Below, in pieces: positions 42,979 to 55,475 of a stretch of 64,000 nucleotides of DNA. The number at the start of each line of letters is the position of its first letter. The first letter of the stretch is position 1. The DNA is taken from positions 9,238,001-9,302,000 of the forward strand of contig OX291551.1 of the NCBI GenBank assembly GCA_946406115.1. The letters are read 5' to 3'. A program made the translations under genes and the position numbers. The DNA is from Apoda limacodes (Eukaryota; Arthropoda; Insecta; Lepidoptera; Limacodidae). The notes beneath the pieces were generated by a model. The model was not told the DNA's origin and searched no databases. It worked only from the letters and a program-made list of their open reading frames with translations.

Positions 42979-43062
42979 TTTTTGTTTATACTACTAAGGT
43001 GGCAAACAAGCTTGCGGTCCGCCTGATCGTAAGCAGTCACCACAGCCCATGGACGCTATAAA
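42979..43062 (-). mobile_element. LINE 3' end fragment
   Basis: ACTACTAAGGTGGCAAACAA, GCTTGCGGTCCGCCTGATCG and AAGCAGTCACCACAGCCCAT: reverse complement of the common LINE 3' end. Confidence 0.7.
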
Positions 43063-43591
43063 GGCATAATACAATAGAGCGAGCACTAAACTAAGTATAA
43101 TAAGGTAGCAAGGAACGTAGCAGCGATGAGCACCTAGTTTGTATAAATAGCTCACGAGTCGAGCGAAGCGTGCCGGAGTAGCGGCCGGTGAGGACCAGTA
43201 ATCAAGTCACGTGCTTACGTAACTTGGTACTTTTTTTTTATTTTTTTTTATTAAATTAACTTTACAGCTTGTCAAAATTTGATATAATCTGAATAACGAT
43301 TTGCTGCTCTCTTACTTATGTTGCTGCAGATATATTTGATTTTTTATGACATCAATTTTAAGCCTAACTAATATCACATCCTGGTGTATAATTTAGTAAT
43401 TTTTGCTGATCACTAAAAGAAGGTCAATTCACTTCTTCTTCGCAGACCAAAACCTCTTAAATTAGCTGACCGTTTTAATGATAGCTAGCTTTGTAAGACA
43501 CGCGATGACATTCATAGAATTCTATACTATTAAACCATAAATATATATATATATATATACATATTTGTTTGTAATCGCGTTCTTCAAAACT
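43063..43591. other. No feature recognised; TA microsatellite at 43540-43559
   Basis: Apart from the TA run and homopolymer T runs near 43235, nothing supportable. Confidence 0.45.
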
Positions 43592-43790
43592 GCTCTCTAA
43601 TGATTTTGATAACATTTACAATATACAGTTTTCAGGAACACAAAAATCGATCTAGCTAGGTCTCATTTCTGTATAACCAGCTAATGTTTTATATATTGTT
43701 TTAGTTTATTTTTAGCTGTCTATTGTATTAAATTCATTGTATGGTTCTTTTTGTCTGAAATAAAGAGTTATTATTATTATTCTCTTAATT
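43592..43790 (+). repeat. Repeat H fragment and a LINE-like 3' tail
   Basis: ATGATTTTGATAACATTTAC, AAATCGATCTAGCTAGGTCT match the left part of repeat H. Downstream, TCTGAAATAAAGAGTTATTA with AATAAA and a TTA run looks like a retrotransposon 3' end with a simple tail. Confidence 0.5.
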
Positions 43791-44745
43791 TATTTTAACT
43801 CGTAAGCGCGACATTAAATTAATTTAAAAAAGAAAAAAAAATAATCGACATTTGAACGCGGTGAATTGGCGACAAAATTACCTTAACTATATTTATTATT
43901 GTCAATGCATTTGTCAATATAATTAGTTTTTTTACACGCATGTGTGAGAAAGGCAATATACAAGCCTTGGCCACGACTGAGCATAACCGGACTCTGTGAT
44001 GCGTGTCTTGGCTGTGCTTACGATAGCCCGGTTATGTTGCGTTTGCGGGCCGCGGCAGTAATGTACGTAACTGATATAAACGAAAAAATATCGAAATATA
44101 ACATTTTTTTGACAAATTATAATTAGCATAGCTAGATTTTGACTAGTTAATCTTTAATTATGACGGATTTTACCCTTAAACTATTAGATAAATAATATAA
44201 TAAAAGTAAGTCCGTTTCACTAGGTGTCTCTTTAAACATGGATTATAAATCGATATAATGTACATAAAATACCTATGAATACCTACATATCGTAAAATAT
44301 TCCTAATCTTCTTTTACATCGTTAAACTTTATGTAAAAAACTTAGCGTAACAAAACTTGGCTATAAAAAACAACCACCCACTAAAGTTTAGTGCTGAAGT
44401 TGCTTTTGCAGCTTTTAAAATATGTTATTACACCTAACTTCACTAATATGCGTCGTTAAAACTAAAGTGTTACGAAAGTTATGCTTCTAAAAGGATAATG
44501 AATTGTAAACGAATGATTCAAACTTAGTTTCAATGTATGCTTTTGTAGTAATTGTTTTTTTCGATTTAATTAGGGATTGATTACAAGCCATCAACCTCCA
44601 CATATTGTAGTATTTTTATTTTAAAAAATAAAAAATGTTATATGTGTTTAATTTTGTTTTTACACAATAGTGACTAAACTTATGGTTGCGAAACTTACGT
44701 CATGATCTATGTGACAACTTTATTGACATGAGAAGTTGCTGTGCA
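43791..44745. other. No feature recognised
   Basis: A 9-bp inverted pair (CATAACCGG / CCGGTTATG, about 43982 and 44029) and a GCGGGCCGCGGC spike near 44045 are the only structure. Confidence 0.4.
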
Positions 44746-44850
44746 TGATGGGTCCAAAAATCGTAATTTCCGTACCCAAAGCCAACGGAGCCCTATTAGC
44801 CTACGATATAAAAATTGCTGCGGCACTCGCACTTGACTGATCTATTGAAT
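44746..44850 (+). mobile_element. GGGTTCCGT-family scrap
   Basis: TTCCGTACCCAAAGCCAACG, GAGCCCTATTAGCCTACGAT and GCGGCACTCGCACTTGACTG: both ends of the element with almost all of the middle deleted. Confidence 0.6.
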
Positions 44851-45249
44851 TATTTTAAGAATTGGGCAATCAAATGAAAAAATAATTTTTTAAATCCGAT
44901 TGTTACTTCCAGAACAAAAAGCGCTTTTAAACAAAAAAAAATAAACAAACCCCTTAGTTATATTATACATATGTATTAGTATAGATATTTTTTTTTAAAT
45001 AATATGTAAGACACTAGTTAAGTTCTAACTTAATACTACTTCTAACTTCAAAATGTGTTTTATTTATGTGATCCCAAATATTGATTTAATACTTCTCGTA
45101 GAAAATTTGAAATACGAAAATTAATTCAACAACTGTTGCTAATAGAGACCACTCAGTTAAATTGTAGTAGTAATGAACAAAGTTGATGCTCACTTACCGA
45201 CTGTGTTGTGACACACTGCTGCTAAGAATATAGCAATATTTAATCTAAT
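44851..45249. other. AT-rich stretch, no feature recognised
   Basis: Nothing supportable. Confidence 0.45.
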
Positions 45250-45480
45250 TTTTTGTTCCCACTCTAGAACAACGAGCGCGCCAGTGATCACCGTACCTGA
45301 GACATATACGACCCATGAGCAATGTGGGTGACTTTAGTCCTTCGTCGGTACTTCTTATTTCTGATTATATCCTTCAAAGAAGGATATGAGCGATTTTAAC
45401 TTTGTGGATTGGACTTATTATTAGTTTCCGCGCCGTAGGTCATAACAGGCAAGACGTAATAAAGTATAGGTAAACATTGA
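45250..45480 (-). pseudogene. RTE-type LINE relic
   Basis: The minus strand gives VLPVMTYGAET (the conserved end of the RTE reverse-transcriptase thumb) and DIIRNKKYRRRTKVTHIA, with stops between. Third RTE relic in the window on the minus strand. Confidence 0.65.
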
Positions 45481-45725
45481 GGTATAGGCGACGTGAAGAC
45501 GTAGCGTCTCTTTCTGAATACTGCTCAGCCTAACTGAATTCTTCTCTCAGCTTCCTTATCTAAAAAAATTCTGCATTGCATACAATGTTTTTTATACGAT
45601 CAGAAAATATGTATAATAAACTTTATTACCTTATTATAAAAAAATTGAACCTGGTCTACTTTTTTTGACTTATGATTGTTTTATCAATTAATAAAGCATC
45701 TGCTCTTTACATTTACCTACCTAAA

Positions 45726-46212
45726 AGTAATAGTTTCATATTATATATATATATATATGTTCTGAATCTGGAAAACAGCTCCAACGATTGTCATGAAATT
45801 TAGAATGTAGTAGCTAGGTTTATTTTTTAGAAAACATCGTATAATCCGAGTTTTCAGGCAATGATAAACTAAAATTTTGACACTTTCTGACGTCTATTGG
45901 CGAGTAGTAATACTTTTATTGACGTGACAACGTCTTATAAATTGGTTTGCCGGGTGACACTTCAAGAAACTGCGTTACGCTCCGCTCACGTTATGCGCTC
46001 ACAATGAGAGCGAGTGAGAGGCACGCGCCGGCCTAAGAGCGAGAGAGACAGACATAAAATCATTGTCACGTAAAACTTTCGCCCGTATACCGACTTTACA
46101 GGCAACCAGTTTTTTTTAACTAACACAGCAACACTTAAGTTACTCAACAATAGATCGCGTTGTTAAAAAAAACCAGCAAAGCTCGGTCTTCCAGGTATTT
46201 TATTTTAAAAAA
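45726..46212 (+). repeat. Repeat family H, longest copy
   Basis: Begins near a TA run (45741-45758), then CTCCAACGATTGTCATGAAA, TATTGACGTGACAACGTC, GGGTGACACTTCAAGAAACT, a GAGAGCGAGTGAGAG stretch and AGCAAAGCTCGGTCTTCC. The two ends are present at 27003-27290 in reverse. No protein. I recognise the style as a common lepidopteran non-autonomous repeat without knowing its class. Confidence 0.6.
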
Positions 46213-46673
46213 AGGAATTTTTATTTACAATTAAAACAAGATTGGCAAAACAGTGTGTCAGACTTTTGGTCAGCAAATATTGCTTCAGGGTATTTGCAAC
46301 AATAGAGATATCTCTAATTAGACTGGACAGCCCTTTACATATAACAATATCACCCAATTAAAACTCAAAATTGAGTGGGTACCCTGATTAATGAGGAATT
46401 CATATTATCCTTTTGGTTGTTCAAGCGTGTATACTGCTATCATCGAGCATGCTTCTTAATTCGTAACTAAGATAATTTTAATAATTCATTCCAGTACTGT
46501 TAATTGTAAACAAAGTATATTAAGAGCCTGCGAAAAAATTACTCTAATTGTATACCTAAATTAGAACCATTAGTCAATTCCTCCATAACTACTATTTGAG
46601 TTATTCAAATTTAAAAGTTTGGTGCTTACTTCCTTTTGAAATCAAAGAGAAGACGCTTAATACTTATAATACC

Positions 46674-49600
46674 TACTAGCTTTTCGCCCGCGGCTTCGCT
46701 CGCATATACTTTGAGATTTTTAGAGTTATTTTTTATTAACAAAAGTTTACCCTATATTGTCACCTCCCCAGGGTTTAAAGTTTAAAAGTTTTCTACTTAA
46801 AACATGCTTACGACATGAAATGAAAACCGTTCTCTTTATTTATTATTTTTATCCATAGCAATTTGAGCTGGAACAATGCGAGTCAATAAAAAAAATATTA
46901 TGCCTTTATCATACTCCTAAGAAGATTATTGTGTTAAAGAACATGTACACCGAGCCATAAGTAGACTCGACTTTTAAATATACCTATACTACTATACCTT
47001 TTCTCCCCATAGGGACTGAATTTTTAGAAACCCCAAAACGCATCGTTGTTTAACTGTCTTGAAAAGCATATCCATACCTGAATTCATGTAAATTGACGAT
47101 AGATATATTTTATCCCAGACGAACTATCTGATTCCCTATTTTATTTTAGTAGTTTAGTTAAATTTTAAGAAACAACAAAATACCTGCGTGTTCTACTATA
47201 TATTTGTGATGAAGTGCATCTATATTGAGTTACAATTAAATTAGACCATATAAATTTTATATCCATTACAAACTGTGGCATACCTTTTCTCCCGTTGAGG
47301 GTTCAATTTTTAAAAAACCGAAATACGTGTTTTATTAATTGTACTGTAGAGCATTAAATCTAAGTTTTAAGTAGTAGTCAATTTGACCGTTATTTTTCAT
47401 ACAAAATTGCCACCAGCTTTACCCTCTTACATGTTTTATAAACCGGAAATAAGTGTTTTATGAATTGTGTTGGCAATAAGTACCAAATTTGTATAGATTT
47501 GACTATATAATTATTATTACTTCAAACAAATTATAAAAATAATATATTTAACAAAACCACATATACTTCAAAACACGCTGTCTACCTTTAGAGGTTGAAA
47601 TTTGAAAAAACCTTAAAAGCGTTTTTTATTATTTCTGATGAAAGCTCAATATCTCAAGTTTCAAATCAAGAATTTTATTGAATTTAATATTTGTCACCCC
47701 TTTCTCCCTTTATCGATTAATTTAAAAAAAATAATAATTAATGATTTTGATAAAGAGCAATAACACTCATTTTCAAGGGAATTTGATCGTAAACAATATT
47801 ATTTCTCATGTGTATCATGAAATCCTCTTTTAACCGCTTTGGGTTGAATTTTAGAAAACAAAAAAACCGCTTCAAATATATATTGGATAAAGAACAGATT
47901 AGTTTAAATTAATATTTAAGTTTGACTACAAACATGGAATTTTCCAAATACAAACATACTTTTTTACTCCTTCTTCTCCTTAAGTGTTGAATTTTTAAAA
48001 ACTCCAAGAGACGTCGGTTATTTACCGTAAAAAAAATCATATATATTATCTTTCAAGTAAATTAAACCAAAACCAATAATTGAATTTAAGCTTTGTCACA
48101 GTGTGTTTCCCCTTGGGAGTTAAATTTTGAAAAATCCTGAAACAAATATTACATTAATTGTGTTACTGAGAAATAATACCAAGTTTCGAGTAAATTTGAC
48201 AATACAATTATTATTTCCCCTGATTGTCCACAGTTTCACCCATAAGGATTAAATTTCGAAAGAATGACGCCTTCAAAAATTATTAAGTCAACACCTCCTC
48301 TAAATTCAAAATGTCAGTCCGCAGCGGTTTGAGCTGAGCGATGATTCGTGCCCTTTGCGACACTGTTTTTTTATGTATAGATTGGTAGGGGCTTTAAATT
48401 ATCAATGCTTAATTTAAAAAGGATTTTTTAAGATTTTTAACCTTCAAGATTTTTATGGATTTAAATGAGTTACTATACAAATCTCTAAGCCTTATATCAC
48501 TACACAGAAAAAAATAAAAAAAATTAGCAACATGTTTTCAAATTAAATTTGGCATACTTATTTTCATGGTTTTATTTGAAAAACCGACGGAATATTTTGC
48601 CACCGCATAGCTTGTCATTATAAGTTTTAAAAATGAGGAAATCACATTGATACTTCAAACCACTTTTGGTCTCCTCGGGGGTTGAATTTTAAAAATTTTT
48701 TTTGAAACGACGCCTTCAATATAAAACTAACTCTTTGGCTTAATTTCAAATTTGTATACTTAGCAGTTTGGACTGGGCGATAATGAGTCAGTCGGGTCAT
48801 TGCCATATGTAGATAGAAATAATTGAGATCGATAATATTATTTCCCATATGGACTTTTCCCAACCCTTTCTCCTTTATAGGAACTGCATTTTGGAAAACA
48901 CTGAAGTACTTGCGACATCAATTGTGTTGAATAATATGTGTTATAAGTAGATTTTACATCACAAATATTGCTTCTCATACAAACTTTGCCACCCGCTTTC
49001 TCCCCCTTAGGGGCCTAAGTTTTACAAAAACTGAAATACTTGTTTCGTTTATAGTGTTCAATAACATGTTTACAAAGTTATCAGTAAGTTTGACAGTTAA
49101 AAGAATAATACTCACACAACAGTAGCGTCTTTTTGACCGACATAATGTACATAATGCGGTAATCCTACCAAAAAGAATTAACCAAGATTTGTGTTATACA
49201 GAATTTATGTCTTTTTAACTTGGCAGGATTATGACATTAAACGCATTAAAGCAGTCAACAAAACGCACCTTTGCCACTCTTTCCCACCGCCTTAGGTGTT
49301 AAATTTAAAAAATTTCAGGGTTGTTTGTTCTGTTAACTGCACAGAAGAGCATCTATACCTAGTTTTAAGTTGAATACTCACGTTAATTTAAATTACGTAA
49401 ATAAACACGTTATTTTCCATATAAAATTTGCCACACTTTTTCACCCGCTTAGGGGTTGAATGTTTAAAAAATGCTAGCACGTCATTCTTTATTTGCTATG
49501 TAATATGAAAAAACCAATTTTCATGGCTTTATTTAGAAAATAAACCGGATTCCCATACAAAGTTACATCCCCTATTTTACCCCCTATAGGATAATTTTTT

Positions 49601-49880
49601 AAAAACAGTGAAATGTATCGTTCCTCATTTTTAGTTTGGACTAAAAAGGTTGAATACCAATTTTTGAAGATTCATTTTAAAACATGACGGTTTTTTATAC
49701 AAACCGCCAACCCTTATTTTACCCACTTAGGAGTCGAATTTAGCAAAATCCGTTCTTAAACGACGTTTTCTATATATAACAAACTTCTTCCCCCTAAATT
49801 TGAAATTTCTATCCTTATAGCGGTTTAGGCTGGGCGTTGATGAGTCGTCCTGACTGACTTGTCTTTTATATAAATACATA
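46674..49880 (+). repeat. 3.2-kb array of diverged units of about 130-140 bp
   Basis: The head is ACTAGCTTTTCGCCCGCGGC at 46675. At least 17 units follow, each centred on a CACCCNNTTTCTCCC core, then TAGGGGTTGAATTTTNAAAA and a GAAATACNTGTTTTATTAAT-like part. Cores lie near 46765, 46998, 47280, 47410, 47575, 47690, 47820, 47960, 48100, 48230, 48655, 48850, 48985, 49270, 49430, 49560 and 49710. Tail-like text (GCGGTTTGAGCTGAGCGATG) closes runs near 48320, 48770 and 49830. Units differ strongly. Non-coding; the frame at 48642 is part of the array. Confidence 0.8.
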
Positions 49881-50848
49881 AGGCTAGTGACGTCATTGGG
49901 GATTAATTGTTAACGCACCATGCGTTAAAAATCTATTTACTTATGTGATGTCATAAACAGTCTTCATGGTTTTTTTGGTATTTTTTTGAAATCTTTAAAA
50001 ACGAACTGCTTTTTTCGCTGAATATAAGTATAAGAATATAATATATAAAACTGTGGTAGGTAAAGGATTGCTGCTTACTACCTTTTTAGTTGATTGCCAT
50101 CGTTTTCACGTTGTGTAAACTTGTTTAACAATATTTTAAAAAATAAAAAGGAAAAACTTTATTACCCTAAGAAGAATAAACTTTTACTGCTAACATATAA
50201 ATGCCAAAACCTCTATTTTTTTTTCGTCGTAAAATAACGAAATCTTTCAGGAGCAATCAGATTATTGTTTTTCTTTTTATTATTACGTTCATAACAACCA
50301 CAAGTTATACCATATTTTCAGTATATAATCATAGCAGCCATAAGTCATAGGTCATAGTAGTAATTTATTTTAAATTCATCCAATTACCTTTATTCCTCCG
50401 CAGGCATCTGGGGCTAAGTTTCAATATAAGACAAGAATCGTAATCCTATCCCTTTATAGCTATAGTTAAAATATATTATTGTGAAAGTCTGTTTGTTTTA
50501 TCTGTTAACTTCTCTTTGGGATGCTAAGTTACTATACTAAGTCCAAAAATCTAAATTGCTGAATTTGTCTTTTCAGCAATTTTTGTTGTGATTTTCTTGA
50601 CATTTTGAGACCTAGGGAATTATTTGCGCCTATTTTATAAATGAGTTTGTTAGGATCAGATATCTTTTAAACTAATAGATCGATTTGCTTAGTCGATTCC
50701 TATAACCCAAAATAAAACTGATTAGTTTTTCTGAAATTGGCGGCTTGTATCTATTAACAAAAAACATTTATTTTGGTAGGTAAATTTTTTTATAAAAAAT
50801 CATGGGTTTCAAACTAGGTTCAGTAAGGTTTTTGTGTGTGCTGCATTT
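49881..50848. other. No feature recognised
   Basis: A CRE-like TGACGTCA at about 49889 and an 8-bp inverted pair TTAACGCA / TGCGTTAA (about 49910-49928) are isolated. Confidence 0.4.
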
Positions 50849-51040
50849 AATTTTTTTTAATACGACTAAGGTGGCAAATAAGCTAACGATCCGCCTGATG
50901 GTCAGCAGGACGCTTGCAACACCTAAGGCATCACTCGCACGTTGTTGACCCTTCGAAAATCAAATAACTTCTTCCTTGAACAACCCGATACTATAGTCTT
51001 TAGAGTAAACCTTGGTAGGGAGCTCATTTCCGACCTAAGC
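50849..51040 (-). mobile_element. LINE 3' end fragment
   Basis: A T-run, then TACGACTAAGGTGGCAAATA, TCCGCCTGATGGTCAGCAGG, GTTGTTGACCCTTCG and ACCTTGGTAGGGAGCTCATT. Minus-strand LINE 3' end with its last codons decayed. Confidence 0.7.
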
Positions 51041-51872
51041 TCAATTCCTCTGAAACCTCAATGTAAACAAAAAGAAGTTACTCGTGCGGTAATCGCCGCC
51101 AGTTTTTTTTTACTTTAACACCATAAATTCACTATATGTACCTATTTTACACTAATGTTAGATTATAGAGAGTAAGGTTAGCTAGATCTTGACGAGAGCT
51201 GACGAATCAAATTTAAACGAACGTCATAGCTTCTCTGAGTCAAAATTTTAGTTTAAGTAAACGCAAATAAATAATCTAAAATGGCGGCGCTTTTGAAAAT
51301 TCAGATGGCGGATCCAAACAACCAGGATATTTCATTAAAATATACGTTAAGCCCACTTAAATACAGCAACGCAAAAATGTAAACAATTACAATATGTATA
51401 ACGTTTATAGTGTTCAGCACAAAACAAGAGAAGATAAATTGCAGTATCGATAAATGCAAATGACCTGAGTTTGTAATTTCCGTACCGCCCGTGTTACACA
51501 CAATGTTTTTCATTACATTTGCGAGTAAGTATATTTTGTATACTGTTTAATATTGATGGAATTTTTGGACTTGAGAATGCTTTTCAACATAGAGTAAATT
51601 GCCCATAGGGAAGACGGTTTGTATTTTTGGCAGATTTTCCAAAGTAAGCTAATAGGGCATTCTCTGTACACTCTTTTTCTTCTTGTTTCTCCAGTTAGTA
51701 AAACTGGCGTATGCGGTTAAGTTAAGGTTAGGCTTCGGTGGTAACAGGTTCATATTTATTTGTTGAGCCCCAATGACAATATCTGGCAGTGTCTCATATT
51801 AAACTCATCTGACGGCGAAGACATTTTTTACTTCTTTTCTTAGTTGTAAATAATAAAACTCATTAAAATAAT
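51041..51872. other. Mostly featureless; repeat D piece at 51465-51540
   Basis: The D piece reads GAGTTTGTAATTTCCGTACC, GTTACACACAATGTTTTTC, TACATTTGCGAGTAAGTA. Two ATGGCGGC-type spots (51281, 51305) have no frame behind them. Confidence 0.5.
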
Positions 51873-52320
51873 AAAACCGGCCAAGTGCGAGTCTGGCTCG
51901 CGCACCAAGGGTTCCATGCAAACTTATTATATGTTGTTGTATATTATTAAAATATTTTTATTTCATGATGTCACTAAAAATTTACGGTTTTCGCAATTTT
52001 TCCTTTACTATAAGATGTTGCTTCGTACCAAATTTCAAGATGCTGAGTTCACGGGATACTTCCCCCTGTAGGTTTTGATTCCTTTACGAGTTTCGTAAAT
52101 TTGTGGCATAAACGGCTGTATCTTTTGATTGCGTTGGCTTAGAAGTTTGATTTTTTCACAGCTCTAAGGGACAGTAGACCTGAGTATTTGATAGAAATTT
52201 AAGCTTGATACCTCCATGCGTTTCTGAGAAAAAGGGTCTTGACAGACGGACAGACAGACGGACAACAAAGTGTTCCTATAAGGGTTCCGTTTTTTCCTTT
52301 TGAAGTACGGAACCCTAAAA
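51873..52320 (-). mobile_element. GGGTTCCGT-family element, full length (another subfamily)
   Basis: On the minus strand it starts AGGGTTCCGTACTTC and folds back into AACGGAACCCT, a hairpin at its own 5' end. It continues with a GTCCGTCTGTCTGTCC run and CTCAGAAACGCATGGAGG, and ends CAAGGGTTCC... complement ACTCGCACTTGGCCGG. About 448 bp, uninterrupted. It is the best in-window reference for the interrupted copy at 60686-62384. Confidence 0.85.
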
Positions 52321-52480
52321 TGGTGGGAACAGCAGTGCAGCCATCTAGCGATACCTAGAATTAAAATGTTTCGGCTACAGTTATAACTTTTTGGGCGCTA
52401 GTGTTGTTATAAGTTCACACCATTTCAATATGGTGCCTGTAGTTTTGATTTTTTTAACACCGGGTAAAAAATCTTGCACT
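52321..52480. repeat. Short repeat shared with the 37.6-kb MITE
   Basis: GTTCACACCATTTCAATATG and GTAGTTTTGATTTTT (52413-52455) match the inside of 37563-37668. The 20-bp inverted ends are not evident here. Confidence 0.5.
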
Positions 52481-52609
52481 ATAAGTGCTCGCTTGGCACG
52501 TAGTTTATATTTTCAACTGCAGATGGCAATTTTGTACTTACTTGATATAATAGATAAAAACAGTTCTTAAAATTTACGTACTGTTTTATCGTAGAAGTAG
52601 AGCGCGCGC

Positions 52610-52800
52610 CGTGCGTTCAATGGCATAATGAATAATATCGCCCGTGGTTTTTATAAAGTCCCGCTTTGCCTTGAGGAAAGAAAAAATTACAAAGAAAAAT
52701 CCCATGGGAGTAATTAGGTGCTTAGCACCCACTTTACCACCACGTAATGACACTGTTTACGAGTAGGTGTGATGTAGAAGTTAATATATCATGTATAGTC
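52610..52800 (+). repeat. Repeat family D copy
   Basis: TAATATCGCCCGTGGTTTTT, CCCGCTTTGCCTTGAGGAAA, CATGGGAGTAATTAGGTGCT, ACGTAATGACACTGTTTACG. Corresponds to 31079-31215. Confidence 0.7.
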
Positions 52801-54254
52801 TATGGACATAACTCACCATCTGATATTATATTCTGAAATATTGGTGACTGGTACATAATAGCGATAAACTGTTAAGAGACAAATCTACTAGAAACTAGTA
52901 AATATCCACAAGTATGAGCATGTACTTATTGTAAATCTACAATTTTAGTACGGTATAAGAAAGTGACGATGCTTCATATAAGTTCTTAGACGGTAAACTA
53001 TATGGTTTGAATTGAGCTATACGTCTAATCTCTAATATTATTAATACATCATCTTCTAGAGGTGTTTTTTACGTAAGTGTATAAAATTTTAAATTTATTT
53101 TCAAAACACTAAAATTCAACAAAAGACAACGGACAGAGAATGTTATTAGATTTAGCTGAGTGTGCACATGTGATTGTACACCTGAACGGTCAGACAGTAG
53201 CAATCTTGTAACAGGCAACTTTTACAACCGATACAAGAATGGAATATAAATTGTTTCTCTAAAGTCGTAAAATGTTTACATTTTTGTAAAATATTAAGTA
53301 CTACAAGGTGAAAGGAACGAAAAAGATCAGAACATATTTTACCTTTAAAAGTCTCAAGGAATTTTAAAATCCTAAGTTTTAGTCTATTGAGCCTCAAGGT
53401 ATTTCAAAACTATAAAATATTTGTTATTAACAAACCAAGATTTAGTTTTCAGATCCAATTTCTTATAACGAAGATCCATTCCATCATCATCGTTCCATAA
53501 CCAAGCAGTTGATATTCATTCAAAAGAATTAAACTGGTTGTCATTTTTACAATGTTTTTGACGTTTACCCCATGGAGGAAGAACCCTAATCACAATATTT
53601 GACGTAACAATCAATGTGTGGTCAATCTACTCGCTTTGCATTCGGACGTTATTCAATATATTAGGACATCAGAGCGTCTTCATTATGCCAACTAGCTAGG
53701 AACTTTTGAATTGCCGTCAGCGACCAATCTCTCAAGGGGTAAGTATCCTTTTGTCCACGAAATTGCTTTATTGTGAATGCAATAACTTTTGTAGATGAGG
53801 GTTTCTAGTCGATTAGTTTTGTTGGTTTGGAATGTGGTATTATTGTTATGTACCGAAAACTTTGCTAAAGCACATAAGCAGAATTCAAATAATACGATCT
53901 AGCTATAACTTTATTTTTGCCATAGGGCTATAGAAAAAAAAAAAAAAAAATCCTACTAGATCCTCGTGTTGATAGAAGGACATAGAACATGAAATATTAT
54001 TTTATATCACAATTCACAGTGTCGATGGAAATGCCAGTTTTTAGTATAATCATATGTACAGGAATTTAATAAATATTTCTATAAAATGGTATTGTTAACT
54101 ACCTTTATTTAACTTTCGTTCAAAGTTGTTAAGTATGGAGGTTCAATTATAGGAAAAATAACAATATCAGAAAAATACTTCTCTAAATCTTAAAAACAAC
54201 AAACTTATCGATAGAATATAGACTTAGCCTTTGATAATGTCTTTGCATAAGCTG
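52801..54254. other. No feature recognised
   Basis: AT-rich; a 16-A run near 53935-53950 could be a tail, but no element is recognisable before it. Confidence 0.4.
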
Positions 54255-55475
54255 TAATGGTTAAGTATTCAAGAGACACAGTTGTTCGTTAGACCAAATC
54301 GTCGTGTCGTCTGTTACCTGCACTGCATACATTGTAGGGCGGCGTAAATACGACTACAGCACGACTCTGTATTTGGTTATAAATTGATTTTTGATAGGTT
54401 ACTAAAACTGCTCATCAAAAACGTAATTAATTAAATATCAGTCATTTAGACTTTTTCTTTGACAGACAGACAGAAGGTTTATAAAAGGCTTAAAATTTGC
54501 CGGGAAACCATTGTAAATCTATTTTTTGTCAGAAAGAGATCATGTTGATGAATTATGGTTGGACTTTCAGATAGTAGAAAAGTTATCGTTTGTACCGAGT
54601 ACAAAATGGCTTTATGATATACTAGAAATTAGTTTCGGAAATCGAACAGATCAGTAAGAAATTATGATTAAAATTTAATAATTGACCGAAGCGACGCCTT
54701 GGGGCTAGTTTATGACATAGGACTTACGATTTTGCAGAAAAAAATAAAAAAAATATTATATTTTTCAAAAATCGATTCTGATATTAAATTAGAATCAGAC
54801 TTTTAGGTAGTAGAAAAAGTATCGTTCATACTGAGTACAAAATGGCTTTTCTTACCCTCGGAGTGAAATTAAAGAAAAAGCGTCATTTTGTACACCGTAT
54901 GAAATATACTATTCTTACTCTTGGAATAAATGCCGTCGACAAGACTAAAAAAATGCGCCATTTTGTAATCGGTACGAAATATACTATTTTTACCAAGTTT
55001 TTATTAACTCACTCATCTACTTAGCTAGAGAAAGAAAGAGAAACATTTAATACACCTAACTCAGATTCTAATGACAATGCAATATTCAACAGGTTTTTTA
55101 GGTTTCATATAAGTAGTTTTAAAAGCAATTATGGGCGTTAAATGAATAAAGAAATGCATTCTTTGCAAGAAACTTGACTAAATATTACGTATTTATAAAT
55201 GGTTTAAAAGACTGGTTTGCAATTTTTTTTTGTAAAAGTAATAATTTGTAACGTTAGAGAAATTTACAAAAGGTCACTAATGCTCCTTATTAGTGACCTT
55301 TTGTAAATTTCCTCTTTCTCGTTATTTTTACGTTTATTATTTCTTTACAACCAGCATTTTATTACTTATGAGGAACATAAAAGTAGCAGTGAAGAGGATG
55401 GGCGGGGCAAAGGACGAAAAAGATCTAACCGTCCGTCCTTAGGGGATGTTTTATAAAGACTACAATACTTGGTGA
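54255..55475 (+). repeat. Repeat pair I, right locus, with interleaved repeats
   Basis: Block 1 (54265-54335): GTATTCAAGAGACA, TTGTTCGTTAGACCAAATCG, TTACCTGCACTGCATACA. Block 2 (55330-55430): TTTACAACCAGCATTTTATT, GAGGATGGGCGGGGCAAAG. Between them a 53-bp motif (AGTAGAAAAGTTATCGTTTG, GAGTACAAAATGGCTTT at 54562-54614) recurs directly at 54793-54848. It recurs inverted at about 54880-54920 and again near 54955-54995 (CATTTTGTACACCGTATGAA, CATTTTGTAATCGGTACGAA). The 60-codon frame at 54842 is built from these repeats. Confidence 0.6.
55259..55311. other. Perfect short hairpin (23-bp arms, 7-nt loop)
   Basis: The arm 55259-55281 contains AATTTACAAAAGGTCACTAA; its exact complement is 55289-55311; the loop is GCTCCTT. 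It is the longest perfect stem in the window, lying just before block 2 of repeat pair I. Confidence 0.9.

Noticed and set aside
46674..49880. Several short frames as a gene family
   Set aside because: They are by-products of the 130-140-bp DNA repeat units; stops interrupt every unit.
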